Source: JAOAPG01 sp963791575 (GTDB lineage: Bacteria; Acidobacteriota; Terriglobia; Terriglobales; Acidobacteriaceae). Taken from it: a stretch of 64,000 nucleotides of DNA. This document shows, in pieces, positions 1-8,776 of this stretch. Within the stretch, counting starts at the first letter, position 1; each line of letters opens with the position of its first letter. The translations under genes were made by a program, and so were the position numbers. The notes beneath the pieces were generated by a model. The model was given only the letters and a program-made list of their open reading frames with translations, made no database searches and was not told the DNA's origin. Location: positions 1-64,000 of the forward strand of contig CAWBSY010000010.1 of the NCBI GenBank assembly GCA_963791575.1, written 5' to 3'.

Positions 1-196
1 CGTGCTCGTACCGGAGGTTAATTGCGTGTGGCGTCTGCGCTCTTGTGCTCATTGGTGCTCCACGTTTATTTGAGGCATGTTTCCGAAAACATGACAATCA
101 ATTTCGCTGTATTATGGCTACCGTCCGTTTTCAATCGCAATCAGGCTAGCGTTCGATAGCGGATGTAAGATCAGCACGAACGCGTGAGGAGGCTTG
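1..196. other. left-edge intergenic region
   Basis: No gene is supported here. The first bases could be the tail of a gene cut by the window edge, because one frame reads six codons to a TAA at 19-21, but that is too short to identify. The right end carries the ribosome-binding site of the sdhC gene (GAGGAGG at 186-192). Confidence 0.4.
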
Positions 197-970
197 ATGT
201 CTCAGATTGACGTCCCATTGTCGCGCGCGGGTTTTGGACAGACGCAGCGAGCCGACAATTGGTGGGTGCAGCCGCTGGTTGTGTTTCTTGGTTTGTCGGC
301 ATTCATCGTTTACTCCACATGGGCTGCGCTGCAAGGGCAGCATTTCCGGTTCGGACCATATCTCTCCCCTTTTTATTCGCCCGAATTGTTCGGCCCTGAG
401 GGTTGGTTTGGTGCAAAGCCAAGCTGGATTCCTCTTTGGGTGACAGGAGCGATGCTCATTCTGTGGGCGCCGGGCGGATTTCGAGTGACGTGCTACTACT
501 ATCGCGGCGCGTATTACAAGGCTTTCTGGGCCGATCCGCCTTCCTGCACCGTGGGTGAGCCACGGAAGACATATCTCGGCGAACGATCGTTTCCTCTGAT
601 CCTGCAAAACATTCACCGATATTTTCTATATCTGGCCCTGGTGTTTCTCGTAATTCTGGCGCGGGACGTGTGGGATGCTTTCTGGTTCGACGGCCGGTTT
701 GGAATCGGCGTTGGCACCCTCGTCTTGCTGACGAACCTCGCGCTGCTGACCTCCTACACTGTGGGATGCCATTCCTTTCGTCATCTGGTTGGCGGTTTTC
801 GCGATCGGTTGGCGGGGGCGCCGGCCCGCAAGCGAGTTTACGATTGCGTGAGTTGCCTGAATCGGCGCCACATGCTGTTTGCCTGGTGCAGCCTCTTCTC
901 GGTAGCATTTTCCGATTTGTATGTGCGGATGTGCTCGATGGGTATCTGGACGGATTGGAGGATCGTCTAG
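197..970 (+). CDS. sdhC: succinate dehydrogenase/fumarate reductase membrane (cytochrome b) subunit
   Basis: This integral membrane protein anchors the succinate dehydrogenase complex and passes electrons to the quinone pool. About 257 residues hold roughly five hydrophobic segments (near 25-45, 75-95, 143-162, 173-190 and 228-245), with several His in or beside them that could bind haem. It directly precedes the flavoprotein and iron-sulfur subunits, which fixes its role. The ATG at 197 is preferred over the TTG at 194 because GAGGAGG ends at 192, only one base from the TTG. Its stop codon overlaps the GTG start of sdhA (TAGTG), so the two are probably translationally coupled. The long single-chain anchor fits the type seen in Actinobacteria and Acidobacteria. 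Family assignment rests on context plus topology. Confidence 0.85.
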   Translation: MSQIDVPLSRAGFGQTQRADNWWVQPLVVFLGLSAFIVYSTWAALQGQHFRFGPYLSPFYSPELFGPEGWFGAKPSWIPLWVTGAMLILWAPGGFRVTCYYYRGAYYKAFWADPPSCTVGEPRKTYLGERSFPLILQNIHRYFLYLALVFLVILARDVWDAFWFDGRFGIGVGTLVLLTNLALLTSYTVGCHSFRHLVGGFRDRLAGAPARKRVYDCVSCLNRRHMLFAWCSLFSVAFSDLYVRMCSMGIWTDWRIV

Positions 971-2783
971 TGGGCGAGTACATCACGCATGAGCACGACG
1001 TTCTGATCATTGGAGCCGGGGGCGCGGGTCTGCGGGCTGCCATCGAGGCCTCGGCCGCCGGTGTAAAAGTCGCGGTCATTTCGAAATCTCTTCTCGGCAA
1101 AGCACATACCGTAATGGCCGAGGGTGGAGTAGCGGCGGCGATGGGAAATGTGGACGACCGGGACAGCTGGCGCGTTCACTTTGCCGACACCATGCGCGGC
1201 GGTCAATATCTGAGTAATTGGCGAATGGCGGAGTTGCATGCCATGGAGGCTCCGGCGCGAGTGCGTGAACTAGAGGCCTGGGGCGCACTTTTTGATCGCA
1301 CCAGCGACGGCCGAATTCTGCAACGGAATTTCGGCGGCCATCGGTATCCCCGGCTGGCGCATGTCGGCGACCGCACCGGACTGGAGATGATCCGCACTCT
1401 TCAAGACCATGGAATCCATCTCGGTCTCGACGTTTTCATGGAACACACGGTCATCACGCTGCTGAAGGACGGCGATCGCATCGCGGGCGCGTTTGGATAC
1501 GATCGCGAGCGCGGCCGATTTCACCTGTTCCGCGCCAAAGCCGTGGTGCTGGCGACGGGAGGAATTGGAAGGGCTTACAAGATCACCAGCAACAGTTGGG
1601 AATATACCGGCGATGGGCATTCGCTCGCATACGATGCCGGTGCGGCGTTGATGGACATGGAATTTGTGCAGTTCCATCCTACGGGAATGATTTGGCCACC
1701 AAGCGTGCGCGGCATTCTGGTCACGGAAGGAGTGCGCGGCGAGGGAGGAGTGCTGCGTAATCGGAATGGCGAGAGGTTCATGTTCAAAGATATTCCGCCG
1801 CTATACGCCAACCAGACCGCCGATACCGAAGAAGAAGGCTGGCGGTACACGCAGGGAGATAAGAACGCAAGACGTCCGCCCGAGCTGCTGACCCGCGACC
1901 ACGTGGCCCGCTGCATCCGGCGGGAGGTGCGAGAAGGGCGGGGCAGTCCGCACGGCGGTGTGTTCCTGGACATCGCGTGGATCAAGGAGAGAATTCCGAA
2001 TGCGGCGGAGCATATAAAGAAGAAGTTGCCCAGCATGTATCACCAGTTCAAGCAGCTTGCCGACATCGACATCACGCAGGAGCCGATGGAAGTGGGTCCT
2101 ACGACCCACTACATGATGGGAGGCGTCAAGGTGGACGCTGATTCTCAAATGTCCGATGTGCCTGGACTGTTTGCGGCTGGAGAGTGTGCGGCAGGTTTGC
2201 ATGGCGCCAATCGGCTGGGCGGAAATTCACTCTCCGATCTCTTGGTGTTCGGCAAGCGTGCCGGTGAATACGCCGCAACCTACGCGAAAGAAAACTCGCT
2301 GGGCGCGGTGAATCCTGATGAACTCGGATCAGCGGAGAAATCGGCACTGCGGCCCTTCGAGCACACGGGCTCCGAAAATCCATATTCCGTGCAACACACG
2401 TTACAGGACGTCATGCAGGAACTGGTGGGGATCGTGCGTCAGGAGCAGGAGATGCTGCAGGCACTCGAGCGCATTCGGGAGTTGAGAAGCTGTCAGTCAG
2501 CGAGTCGGCGTGGACGGGAAATCGGGAATACAATGCGGGCTGGCACACGGCACTCGACCTGCACAGCCTGTTGACCGTATCGGAAATGGTTACCCGGGCG
2601 GCGCTGGAACGCAAAGAGAGCCGGGGCGCGCATTTCCGCGATGACTTTCCTGCCAAGGTCGAGCAGTACGGCGGCTTCAACATCGTGGTCCGAAAAGGCG
2701 TGGGTGGAGAAATGCAGCTCGCCCGCGAGCCCATCCCCCCGATGCCAGAGGAACTGCAGCAAATCATCGAAGAGATGAAGTAA
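970..2783 (+). CDS. sdhA: succinate dehydrogenase flavoprotein subunit, interrupted by a frameshift
   Basis: Oxidises succinate to fumarate (or the reverse) with covalently bound FAD. The start is GTG 970, overlapping the sdhC stop. Visible motifs are the FAD dinucleotide fold (IIGAGGAG, residues 13-20), the flavin-linking histidine in KAHTVMAEGG (His46), and the substrate-site segments QFHPTG and TEGVRGEGG. One base appears to be missing near 2483: the upstream frame runs to a stop at 2574 with a nonsense tail, while from 2484 another frame continues the expected C-terminus (EKLSVSESAW, then NAGWHTALDLHSL) to the TAA at 2781-2783. Restoring one G gives a normal protein of about 604 residues. 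Either a sequencing error or a recent mutation; the rest of the operon looks intact. Confidence 0.9.
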
Positions 2784-2799
2784 TGGAGATGAAGTAATG
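2772..2799 (+). repeat. perfect 14-bp tandem duplication at the sdhA/sdhB junction
   Basis: GAGATGAAGTAATG occurs twice head to tail (2772-2785 and 2786-2799). The first copy holds the sdhA stop codon and the second supplies the sdhB ATG. A single copy would give a TAATG stop/start overlap, so the duplication appears to have separated two overlapping genes by 14 bases. Confidence 0.9.
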
Positions 2800-3546
2800 G
2801 CGACAGCCACGTTTCGGATCTGGCGCGGTGAAAAAGGCCAGGGAAAGTTCCAGGACCACACCACAGAAGTCTCAGAGGGCATGGTGGTCCTCGATGCCGT
2901 GCATCAAATACAGGCGGAACAGGCCGGCGATCTTGCGGTTCGCTGGAACTGCAAGGCGGGGAAATGCGGCTCGTGCTCGGCCGAAATCAATGGCATGCCG
3001 AAATTAATGTGCATGACGCGGCTGAATACGCTCCCGCTGGACAGGCCCGTGACGGTCGAACCCATGAAGGCATTTCCGCACATGAAGGACCTGGTCACGG
3101 ACGTATCGTGGAATTACGAGGTAAAGAAGCGCATCCCGAAGTTCCAGCCGCGGCAGCCCGACGCGCCCGATGGCACTTGGCGCATTGCCCAGGAGGATGT
3201 CGAACGGGTGCAGGAGTTTCGAAAGTGCATCGAGTGCTATCTCTGTCAGGATGTCTGCCACGTTTTGCGCGACCATCACATGCACGAACAATTCATCGGG
3301 CCGCGATTTCTGGTGTATGCGGCCGCGCTCGAAATGCATCCGTTGGACGTAGGCGATCGCGTTGAAGATCTGAGAAAGCAATTCGGCATAGGTCTCTGCA
3401 ATATCACCAAGTGCTGCACCAAAGTTTGTCCTGAAAGCATCACGATCACCGACAACGCGATCATCCCGCTCAAGGAACGCGTCGTTGATCGCTTCTTCGA
3501 TCCCCTGTCGAGACTGTTCCGGGTATTCAGCAATTCGAAAAGATAG
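2797..3546 (+). CDS. sdhB: succinate dehydrogenase/fumarate reductase iron-sulfur subunit
   Basis: Carries electrons from the flavoprotein to the membrane anchor through three iron-sulfur centres. In the 249 residues the 2Fe-2S ligands are Cys52, Cys57, Cys60 and Cys72 in an N-terminal ferredoxin fold. The C-terminal domain has a 4Fe-4S motif (CIECYLC, Cys144-Cys150, with Cys154) and a second cluster motif starting at Cys201 (CNITKCC, with Cys211), a normal set for the family. It is the third gene of the sdhCAB operon, 13 bases after the sdhA stop. The start ATG lies in the second copy of a 14-bp tandem repeat. All cluster ligands are present and the length is standard. Confidence 0.95.
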   Translation: MATATFRIWRGEKGQGKFQDHTTEVSEGMVVLDAVHQIQAEQAGDLAVRWNCKAGKCGSCSAEINGMPKLMCMTRLNTLPLDRPVTVEPMKAFPHMKDLVTDVSWNYEVKKRIPKFQPRQPDAPDGTWRIAQEDVERVQEFRKCIECYLCQDVCHVLRDHHMHEQFIGPRFLVYAAALEMHPLDVGDRVEDLRKQFGIGLCNITKCCTKVCPESITITDNAIIPLKERVVDRFFDPLSRLFRVFSNSKR

Positions 3547-3554
3547 GAGATGCT

Positions 3555-4085
3555 ATGCATTTCGAACTGAAATCCATTTCCGAGCAGAGTATTCCCGAAG
3601 CGCTCGCGAAGGTCGAGCGCTACAGACTATTGAATGAACCCAGCCTGGCGGAGAGCATTTGCCTCGATATTCTGGCCATCGTGCCCAATCACCAGCAGGC
3701 GCTGATTTCGCTTCTGCTCGCGCGAACCGACCAATTCGATTCTGATGTTCATGTGAAAGCCGCACAAGAGGTCCTGGCGCAAATTAAGGGCGACTACGAG
3801 CGGGCCTACTACCAGGGCATCATCTGGGAGCGTTTGGGAAATGCGCGCATTCGTCATGGTAAAACTGGAGCCGGCGCATCCGCATATCACGCTCTGCGGG
3901 AAGCAATGAATCACTATGAGAAGGCCATGAATTTTGCGATACCCGGAAACGACGATGCCATTCTGCGATGGAACACCTGTGCGCGCGTGATAATGCAGAA
4001 TCCGGACCTCCGATCGGTCCCTGAGAATGAGCCCGCACAGGCGTGGAAGAACAACGAAGCCGGCTCCAGAATCGCAGACGCTTAG
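3555..4085 (+). CDS. small TPR-like protein downstream of sdhB
   Basis: A soluble protein of 176 residues, mostly predicted helix, with no signal peptide. Segments such as LNEPSLAESICLDILAIVPNHQQAL (described by position: residues about 26-50) and YYQGIIWERLGNA followed by YHALREAMNHYEKAM read as tetratricopeptide-style helix pairs. It starts 8 bases after sdhB, with GGAGAT as a likely ribosome-binding site, so it is probably the last gene of the sdh operon. A role in assembly or regulation of the complex is a guess from position only; no catalytic motif is visible. Confidence 0.7.
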   Translation: MHFELKSISEQSIPEALAKVERYRLLNEPSLAESICLDILAIVPNHQQALISLLLARTDQFDSDVHVKAAQEVLAQIKGDYERAYYQGIIWERLGNARIRHGKTGAGASAYHALREAMNHYEKAMNFAIPGNDDAILRWNTCARVIMQNPDLRSVPENEPAQAWKNNEAGSRIADA

Positions 4086-4380
4086 CATCCGACACCATCA
4101 CGTCACCACGGTAGTGGAAGTGTGGACCCTTGGATCTAGGGAGCGTTGGGATCGGGTGACGGGCAACCCGTCAGTTGAGAATTCGTGAGCGGCAAGGCTG
4201 AACTTCAGAGTTGCCGACGACTGGCCCAGAATCCACAATTGCCAGCACACTACGAATCTCAACACATTGGCTTCTCTGATATGAAACTAGACTCATCGGA
4301 AACTGGCGAGATTACATCCTCGAGTCGAGTAACTGCTGCTTACTACTAGCGCGGATTCACCTCTTGTTCACACCGCATCG
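4086..4380. other. intergenic gap, nothing recognised
   Basis: Between the sdh operon and the convergent hydrolase gene. I see no convincing ORF, repeat or strong hairpin. Confidence 0.5.
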
Positions 4381-5334
4381 CTATGGGATGTTGCTGGCCA
4401 CGAGTTCCCAGTTCCTGGTCTCTGCGAACATTTCGCCGGTCCCATTCACAAATGCGGCATGTGCTACTCCATCGCCTTGCAACTGGTCCATAAACCATGC
4501 CGTTGGATACCCTAAATATCCATGGACCCCATTGACACAGGGAAACGTGGCATGGGAACAATCCGGCTGGCCCTGCACATCATTGTGATTGGGCCCGATG
4601 AGAGTTCCCTTGACCTTACGCACACTACTAGGCGTTGCATCGTAGAAGGCCTGAACCGATTGTTCTCCAGACGTCTGCGGCGTCTGGGTTGGCGGGGATA
4701 CCGGAAAATCCGCGGATCCGTCAATGAAGAACACTGATCCTGAAGTAAGGTTGGCAGGTTCGAAGCAGTTGGAGCCGAGCGTACACCAGATTCGCGCCGG
4801 AAGCTCAATTGGGATAACGGTCTTTATCAAACCGGAAGACTTTATTAGAGCGTTACCTGCGCCACCAGCACCTTGCGAATGGCCAAAGGCCCCAATCTGA
4901 TTGACGTTGAGTTTGTGGAAGAAGATGCTGGCAGGATCGCTGTTCGCGTGAACCAGGAAATTTGCACCATCCAGTATGGTCTGACCTACGCCGGTTTGTT
5001 GGTCTTCGGTGGCAATCACCGCAAAACCCCAGGAAGCCATATGCCTAAGAAAATAGTCGTACTGGAGTGGTAGTGCGAAGCTTCCGTTTCCCCAAGTGAG
5101 AATGGGATGCACAAATCCGTTGGCGCCCAGATTGGTTGGGTAATAAAGGTCAAACTTGTTATGCGCTGAATCACAACAAGCACCGCCCGTGCTTACCGTC
5201 ACCGGCCAAGGGCCGGCGGCATAGTACTTGAGCTCAATTGGTTTGGTTGGGTAGTTCGGCGGACTCGTCGGACATGCAACGATGCCCCCGAGAACAACCA
5301 GCACAAGAAAGGATTTGAATGCTTTTTTCCTCAT
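4381..5334 (-). CDS. secreted lipoprotein alpha/beta-hydrolase (cutinase/chlorophyllase-like)
   Basis: A probable serine esterase of the alpha/beta-hydrolase fold. The best start is the ATG at 5334, with GGAGAG five bases upstream; this gives 317 residues beginning with a lipoprotein signal (lipobox IVAC, Cys21). The nucleophile elbow is GHSQG (Ser153). Likely acid and base are an Asp in FIDGSADF (Asp205 or Asp209) and His250 in GPNHND. A CC pair and further Cys suggest disulfides, in keeping with an extracytoplasmic enzyme. The overall pattern recalls bacterial polyester/cutinase-like hydrolases, but the substrate cannot be read from sequence. It stands alone on the minus strand, divergent from the fucosidase; acting on acyl groups of the same glycans is possible but unproven. 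Confidence 0.75.
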   Translation of the reverse strand: MRKKAFKSFLVLVVLGGIVACPTSPPNYPTKPIELKYYAAGPWPVTVSTGGACCDSAHNKFDLYYPTNLGANGFVHPILTWGNGSFALPLQYDYFLRHMASWGFAVIATEDQQTGVGQTILDGANFLVHANSDPASIFFHKLNVNQIGAFGHSQGAGGAGNALIKSSGLIKTVIPIELPARIWCTLGSNCFEPANLTSGSVFFIDGSADFPVSPPTQTPQTSGEQSVQAFYDATPSSVRKVKGTLIGPNHNDVQGQPDCSHATFPCVNGVHGYLGYPTAWFMDQLQGDGVAHAAFVNGTGEMFAETRNWELVASNIP

Positions 5335-5651
5335 GGGGGCTCTCCATACAATGGAATGGTGCATGAGACGGCTGTTTCGTTTCAGAAATGGGACGACTCA
5401 CTTCTATTCAGCAGCGCGGTAACTTGATTTCGCAGATCGCCAACACGCTAGTTCGAGCTTCCGGAAATCCAAGATACTCACTGGAGAAGCATCGCACATG
5501 CTCAACCGCAGCATGCGCAACCACGGGACTTCTGCTGCTCTAGCATTCCACCCTTGCCTGCCGGGCCGCGTCGTGTTCGGACCAGTCCCACGGAGTCAAC
5601 ATCAAGCAACAGGACTGCGGTACAACGATGTGATGATGCTTCTGGCAAATC

Positions 5652-5680
5652 TTGACATTACCTATCTCTACTGCTAGCGT
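5652..5680 (+). promoter_or_regulatory. promoter of the fucosidase gene
   Basis: TTGACA (5652-5657), 17 bases, then TAGCGT (5675-5680) preceded by TG. The predicted start point near 5687 falls just before the palindromic operator at 5690. The arrangement matches the promoters upstream of the TonB receptor and the second LamG gene. Confidence 0.65.
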
Positions 5681-5689
5681 GTTCGCAAT

Positions 5690-5704
5690 ATTGGATGAAC
5701 CAAT
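5690..5704 (+). promoter_or_regulatory. operator palindrome ATTGG-N5-CCAAT
   Basis: ATTGGATGAACCAAT, a perfect 5+5 inverted repeat placed just after the predicted start point of the fucosidase gene. The identical 15-mer on the other strand precedes the TonB receptor gene (25316-25330). Likely target of the GntR/FadR regulator at 27721-28431, acting as a roadblock repressor. Confidence 0.7.
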
Positions 5705-5731
5705 CGAACATACCGTTAAGGGGTAACTTTT

Positions 5732-7384
5732 GTGCCCACTGGTTGCAAACGATGTCTTGCCGCTCTTGTCATTCTGATACTTGCCGGAACCCTAACCCAA
5801 GGTCAGCAGTCAACAAATCAGATTGCAGTTGCCCCGACCTCGTCACTGGCCGCCACAGTGATTGACCAACTTTGGCAGAAAGCCAGTCGAAAGTACGACA
5901 GACCGCGAGCAGAACTCGTTCAGCAGGTGGACCAACAAGCTAACGACGGCCCCTTTCGTCCCGATTGGCAGTCGCTGTCCAATTATCAGGTTCCTGATTG
6001 GTACAAAGACGCAAAGTTCGGCATATTCATTCACTGGGGTCTCTATTCTGTGCCTGCATTTGGAAACGAATGGTATCCGCGCAACATGTACATAGAGGGT
6101 TCTGAAGTGAATAAGTATCACCTCTCCACTTATGGTCCGCTTACAAAGGTCGGCTATAAGGATTTTATTCCCATGTTCAAAGCCGAACACTACGATCCCC
6201 AGAGTTGGGCACGTCTATTCAAGCAAGCTGGGGCAAAATATGTAGTGCCCGTTTTTGAGCATCACGACGGTTTCGCGATGTACGACAGTGGGCTTTCCGA
6301 CTGGACTGCAGCGGCGATGGGTCCACATCGTGATCTTGCTGGAGAGCTCGCCAAAGCACTCCGTTCCGAGGGGTTGCATCTTGGAGCTGCCACCCACCGC
6401 ATCGAGCACGACTGGTTCCTGGACGGCGGACGTAAAACCGAGTCCGACGTCAACGATCCCCGATTCGCCAGCTTTTATGGGCCCGCGCAGTCCCATTTCG
6501 CCGAGCGCCACGCCGCACTTTCGCAGGACTGGACCTATGTCAGTCCCGAATTTGCGAACGACTGGCTCGCCCGGGATGCAGAAATTGTAGAGAAGTACCA
6601 TCCAGAAATCGTGTACTTCGATTTCTGGATCGGCTATCCCGCGCTGCGCCCCTATCTTGCGCGCTTTGCCGCTTTCTATTACAACGAGTCCTCCAAACGA
6701 GGCACGGTCGGCGTTATCAATTACAAAGCCGATGCGATGCAAAAAGATTCCGCAGTGCTCGACGTCGAGCGTGGTCAGCTCGCCGAGATCCGGCCCAAGT
6801 ATTGGCAGACCGACACATCTCTGAGTAACAAATCCTGGGGCTACATTCAGAACGATACTTTCAAAACTCCTGACTTCGTTGTCCACGAGCTGATCGACAT
6901 CGTCAGTAAGAACGGTAATCTCTTGCTCAACATTGGCCCACGCTCGGACGGCACGATCCCAGAGGAAGTGCAGCGCATTCTGCTCGAAGTTGGCGAATGG
7001 CTCAAACTCAACGGCGAAGCGATCTATGGCACCAGACCCTGGAAGGCGTATGGTGAAGGTCCAACCAAGATTGCGGAAGGCCCCATGCACGATACAGATA
7101 CTCAGTCCTACACAGCAGAAGACTTTCGCTTCACGACCAAGGGCGGCGTACTTTACGCGATCGAGATGGCTTGGCCATCCAATCACGAGGCAGTGATCCA
7201 CTCGCTCGAAACGACAGCATCAGGCAGTCACCAGAACATTGACTCTGTCACGTTGTTGAACTCCGACGCTGAACTTCAGTTTGAGCAGCGCTCCGACGGT
7301 TTGCACATTCAACTTCCAGAGCAAGCGCCGGGGAACTATGCGTATGTCTTTCGGCTTCTTCTTCAAGATGTGCGCAAGAATTAA
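5732..7384 (+). CDS. secreted alpha-L-fucosidase, GH29 family
   Basis: Removes terminal L-fucose from glycans. Starts at GTG 5732 after AAGGGG; the first ~24 residues form a Sec signal peptide, so it acts outside the cytoplasm. The 550-residue chain shows the GH29 barrel landmarks: KFGIFIHWGLYSVPAFGNEWY near residues 93-113 (described by position), FEHHDGFAMYDS, and NGNLLLNIGPRSDGTIP near the barrel end. The likely nucleophile is Asp297 in the segment VYFDFWIG. The acid/base of this family is poorly conserved and is not assigned. It opens the carbohydrate locus, followed by an SGNH hydrolase 55 bases downstream, and is preceded by a promoter and the shared palindromic operator. It could also act on other alpha-L-sugars; the family call is firm. 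Confidence 0.92.
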   Translation: MPTGCKRCLAALVILILAGTLTQGQQSTNQIAVAPTSSLAATVIDQLWQKASRKYDRPRAELVQQVDQQANDGPFRPDWQSLSNYQVPDWYKDAKFGIFIHWGLYSVPAFGNEWYPRNMYIEGSEVNKYHLSTYGPLTKVGYKDFIPMFKAEHYDPQSWARLFKQAGAKYVVPVFEHHDGFAMYDSGLSDWTAAAMGPHRDLAGELAKALRSEGLHLGAATHRIEHDWFLDGGRKTESDVNDPRFASFYGPAQSHFAERHAALSQDWTYVSPEFANDWLARDAEIVEKYHPEIVYFDFWIGYPALRPYLARFAAFYYNESSKRGTVGVINYKADAMQKDSAVLDVERGQLAEIRPKYWQTDTSLSNKSWGYIQNDTFKTPDFVVHELIDIVSKNGNLLLNIGPRSDGTIPEEVQRILLEVGEWLKLNGEAIYGTRPWKAYGEGPTKIAEGPMHDTDTQSYTAEDFRFTTKGGVLYAIEMAWPSNHEAVIHSLETTASGSHQNIDSVTLLNSDAELQFEQRSDGLHIQLPEQAPGNYAYVFRLLLQDVRKN

Positions 7385-7439
7385 TCTTAAAGCCAATCAT
7401 CTGTATGAGTTTTTTCTCCATGAAGGAGGTGCTATCAAG

Positions 7440-8705
7440 ATGCACAATGCACACCTTGTTGTTTTCTGCTTCCTCTTCGCTTGCAATGTGGCTCAATCCC
7501 AGCAGCCCACCAAACCTGCTGAGAGTTTTGCCCTAAAAGATGGAGACCGCGTAGTCTTCTATGGCGACAGCATTACGGAACAGAGGTTGTACACCAGCGA
7601 TGTTGAGGAGTTTGTCTTGACCCGCTTCCCGGAATCGAAGATTTCCTTTACTCAAGCAGGCGTGGGCGGAGACAGGGTCAGCGGCGGACACGCTGGCCCC
7701 GTTGATTTGCGTCTAAAGCGCGATCTGTTCCCTTACCGCCCGACCGTCGTCACTATCATGCTGGGCATGAATGACGGCTACTCTCGTCCATATGATCCGG
7801 GGATTTTTGAAAGTTACGCCGACGGTTACCGCCACATAATTGACGCGATCCATTCCAAGCTTCCTGGAACGCGTCTTATTTTACTTAAGCCTTCACCTTA
7901 CGACGATGTCACGCGCGAACCGCAATTCGAGAATGGTTACAATTCAGTATTACAGCGTTTCGGCGAATTCATTAGCCAGCTAGCAGCTGAGAAACACTTG
8001 CAGGTAGCGGACCTGAATGCGCAGGTCGTCACAGCGCTGACCAAAGCCAAGACGCTCGACCCAGCGTTGTCCACTACTCTCATTCCCGACCGCGTCCATC
8101 CCGGAGCGAGTGTGCACTGGCTAATGGCGGAAGCTCTCTTGAAGGTTTGGGGCATAGTTCCACTTGTTACCTCCGTGACGATCGACGCTGCAAAACCTGC
8201 TGTCGCAGAGGTTCTAAACGCGCAGATCACGGAACTACGCAAGGACAAGAAGTCCCTTACTTGGCTGGAGATTGATCAGGCCTTACCGCTCCCACTCCCG
8301 TCGAAAGACTCGGATCCATTCGTGGATCTTGTTGTTCGCTCCTCCGATCTGATCGAGGCTCTCGATCAGGAGATGCTCAGGATTCAGGGACTAGCTCCAG
8401 GAAACTACGAGTTGAGGATCGATGGAAAAAGCGTTGGCGTTTTTGATCACAACCAGTTGACCTCAGGCATCAATCTTGCGCTACTCGAAACGCCGATGTT
8501 GCAGCAGGCACGGATGGTTGCGTTCGACACTGAGCGAAGAAACGAAATCGACAAGGCCCGCGCTGGCTTGATCCAGCAGGAAATGAGCCCGACTTCGCGC
8601 ACAGCGGCGAGTGAGCTCTCAGAATTTCAGGAACATGCCGTGGAACAACAGCGTAAAGATGCTCGGCCTGTTCCACATCGATACAGTCTTTCTCCCCTAC
8701 CCTAA
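7440..8705 (+). CDS. secreted SGNH/GDSL hydrolase
   Basis: Probable esterase, perhaps removing acetyl groups from polysaccharide. Start ATG 7440 is chosen because AAGGAGG lies about ten bases upstream and a signal peptide follows at once. Of 421 residues, the SGNH core shows block I FYGDSITEQ (Ser44), block II GVGGDRVSGG, block III LGMNDG and block V DRVHPG, so all four catalytic blocks are present. The C-terminal ~180 residues continue beyond a minimal SGNH domain. It lies 55 bases after the fucosidase and before a LamG protein, probably one transcript. De-esterification of glycan side chains is the natural inference; the substrate is unknown. Confidence 0.85.
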   Translation: MHNAHLVVFCFLFACNVAQSQQPTKPAESFALKDGDRVVFYGDSITEQRLYTSDVEEFVLTRFPESKISFTQAGVGGDRVSGGHAGPVDLRLKRDLFPYRPTVVTIMLGMNDGYSRPYDPGIFESYADGYRHIIDAIHSKLPGTRLILLKPSPYDDVTREPQFENGYNSVLQRFGEFISQLAAEKHLQVADLNAQVVTALTKAKTLDPALSTTLIPDRVHPGASVHWLMAEALLKVWGIVPLVTSVTIDAAKPAVAEVLNAQITELRKDKKSLTWLEIDQALPLPLPSKDSDPFVDLVVRSSDLIEALDQEMLRIQGLAPGNYELRIDGKSVGVFDHNQLTSGINLALLETPMLQQARMVAFDTERRNEIDKARAGLIQQEMSPTSRTAASELSEFQEHAVEQQRKDARPVPHRYSLSPLP

Positions 8706-8776
8706 ACGATTCGGAATTCGTTGGCACGCGGTACTGGAACTAGATGACTCAAACAAAAAATATCTGTCGAGTACGC

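Noticed and set aside
456..1100. 214-codon minus-strand ORF
   Set aside because: Arg/Pro-rich low-complexity product opposite sdhC/sdhA, typical of antisense GC-rich frames.
2460..2580. Programmed frameshifting in sdhA
   Set aside because: No slippery heptamer or downstream pseudoknot-like structure is seen, and the family is not known for it; a lost base is simpler.
6215..7201. Long minus-strand ORF of 328 codons
   Set aside because: It lies wholly inside the GH29 fucosidase, whose plus-strand frame has clear family motifs; the antisense product matches nothing.
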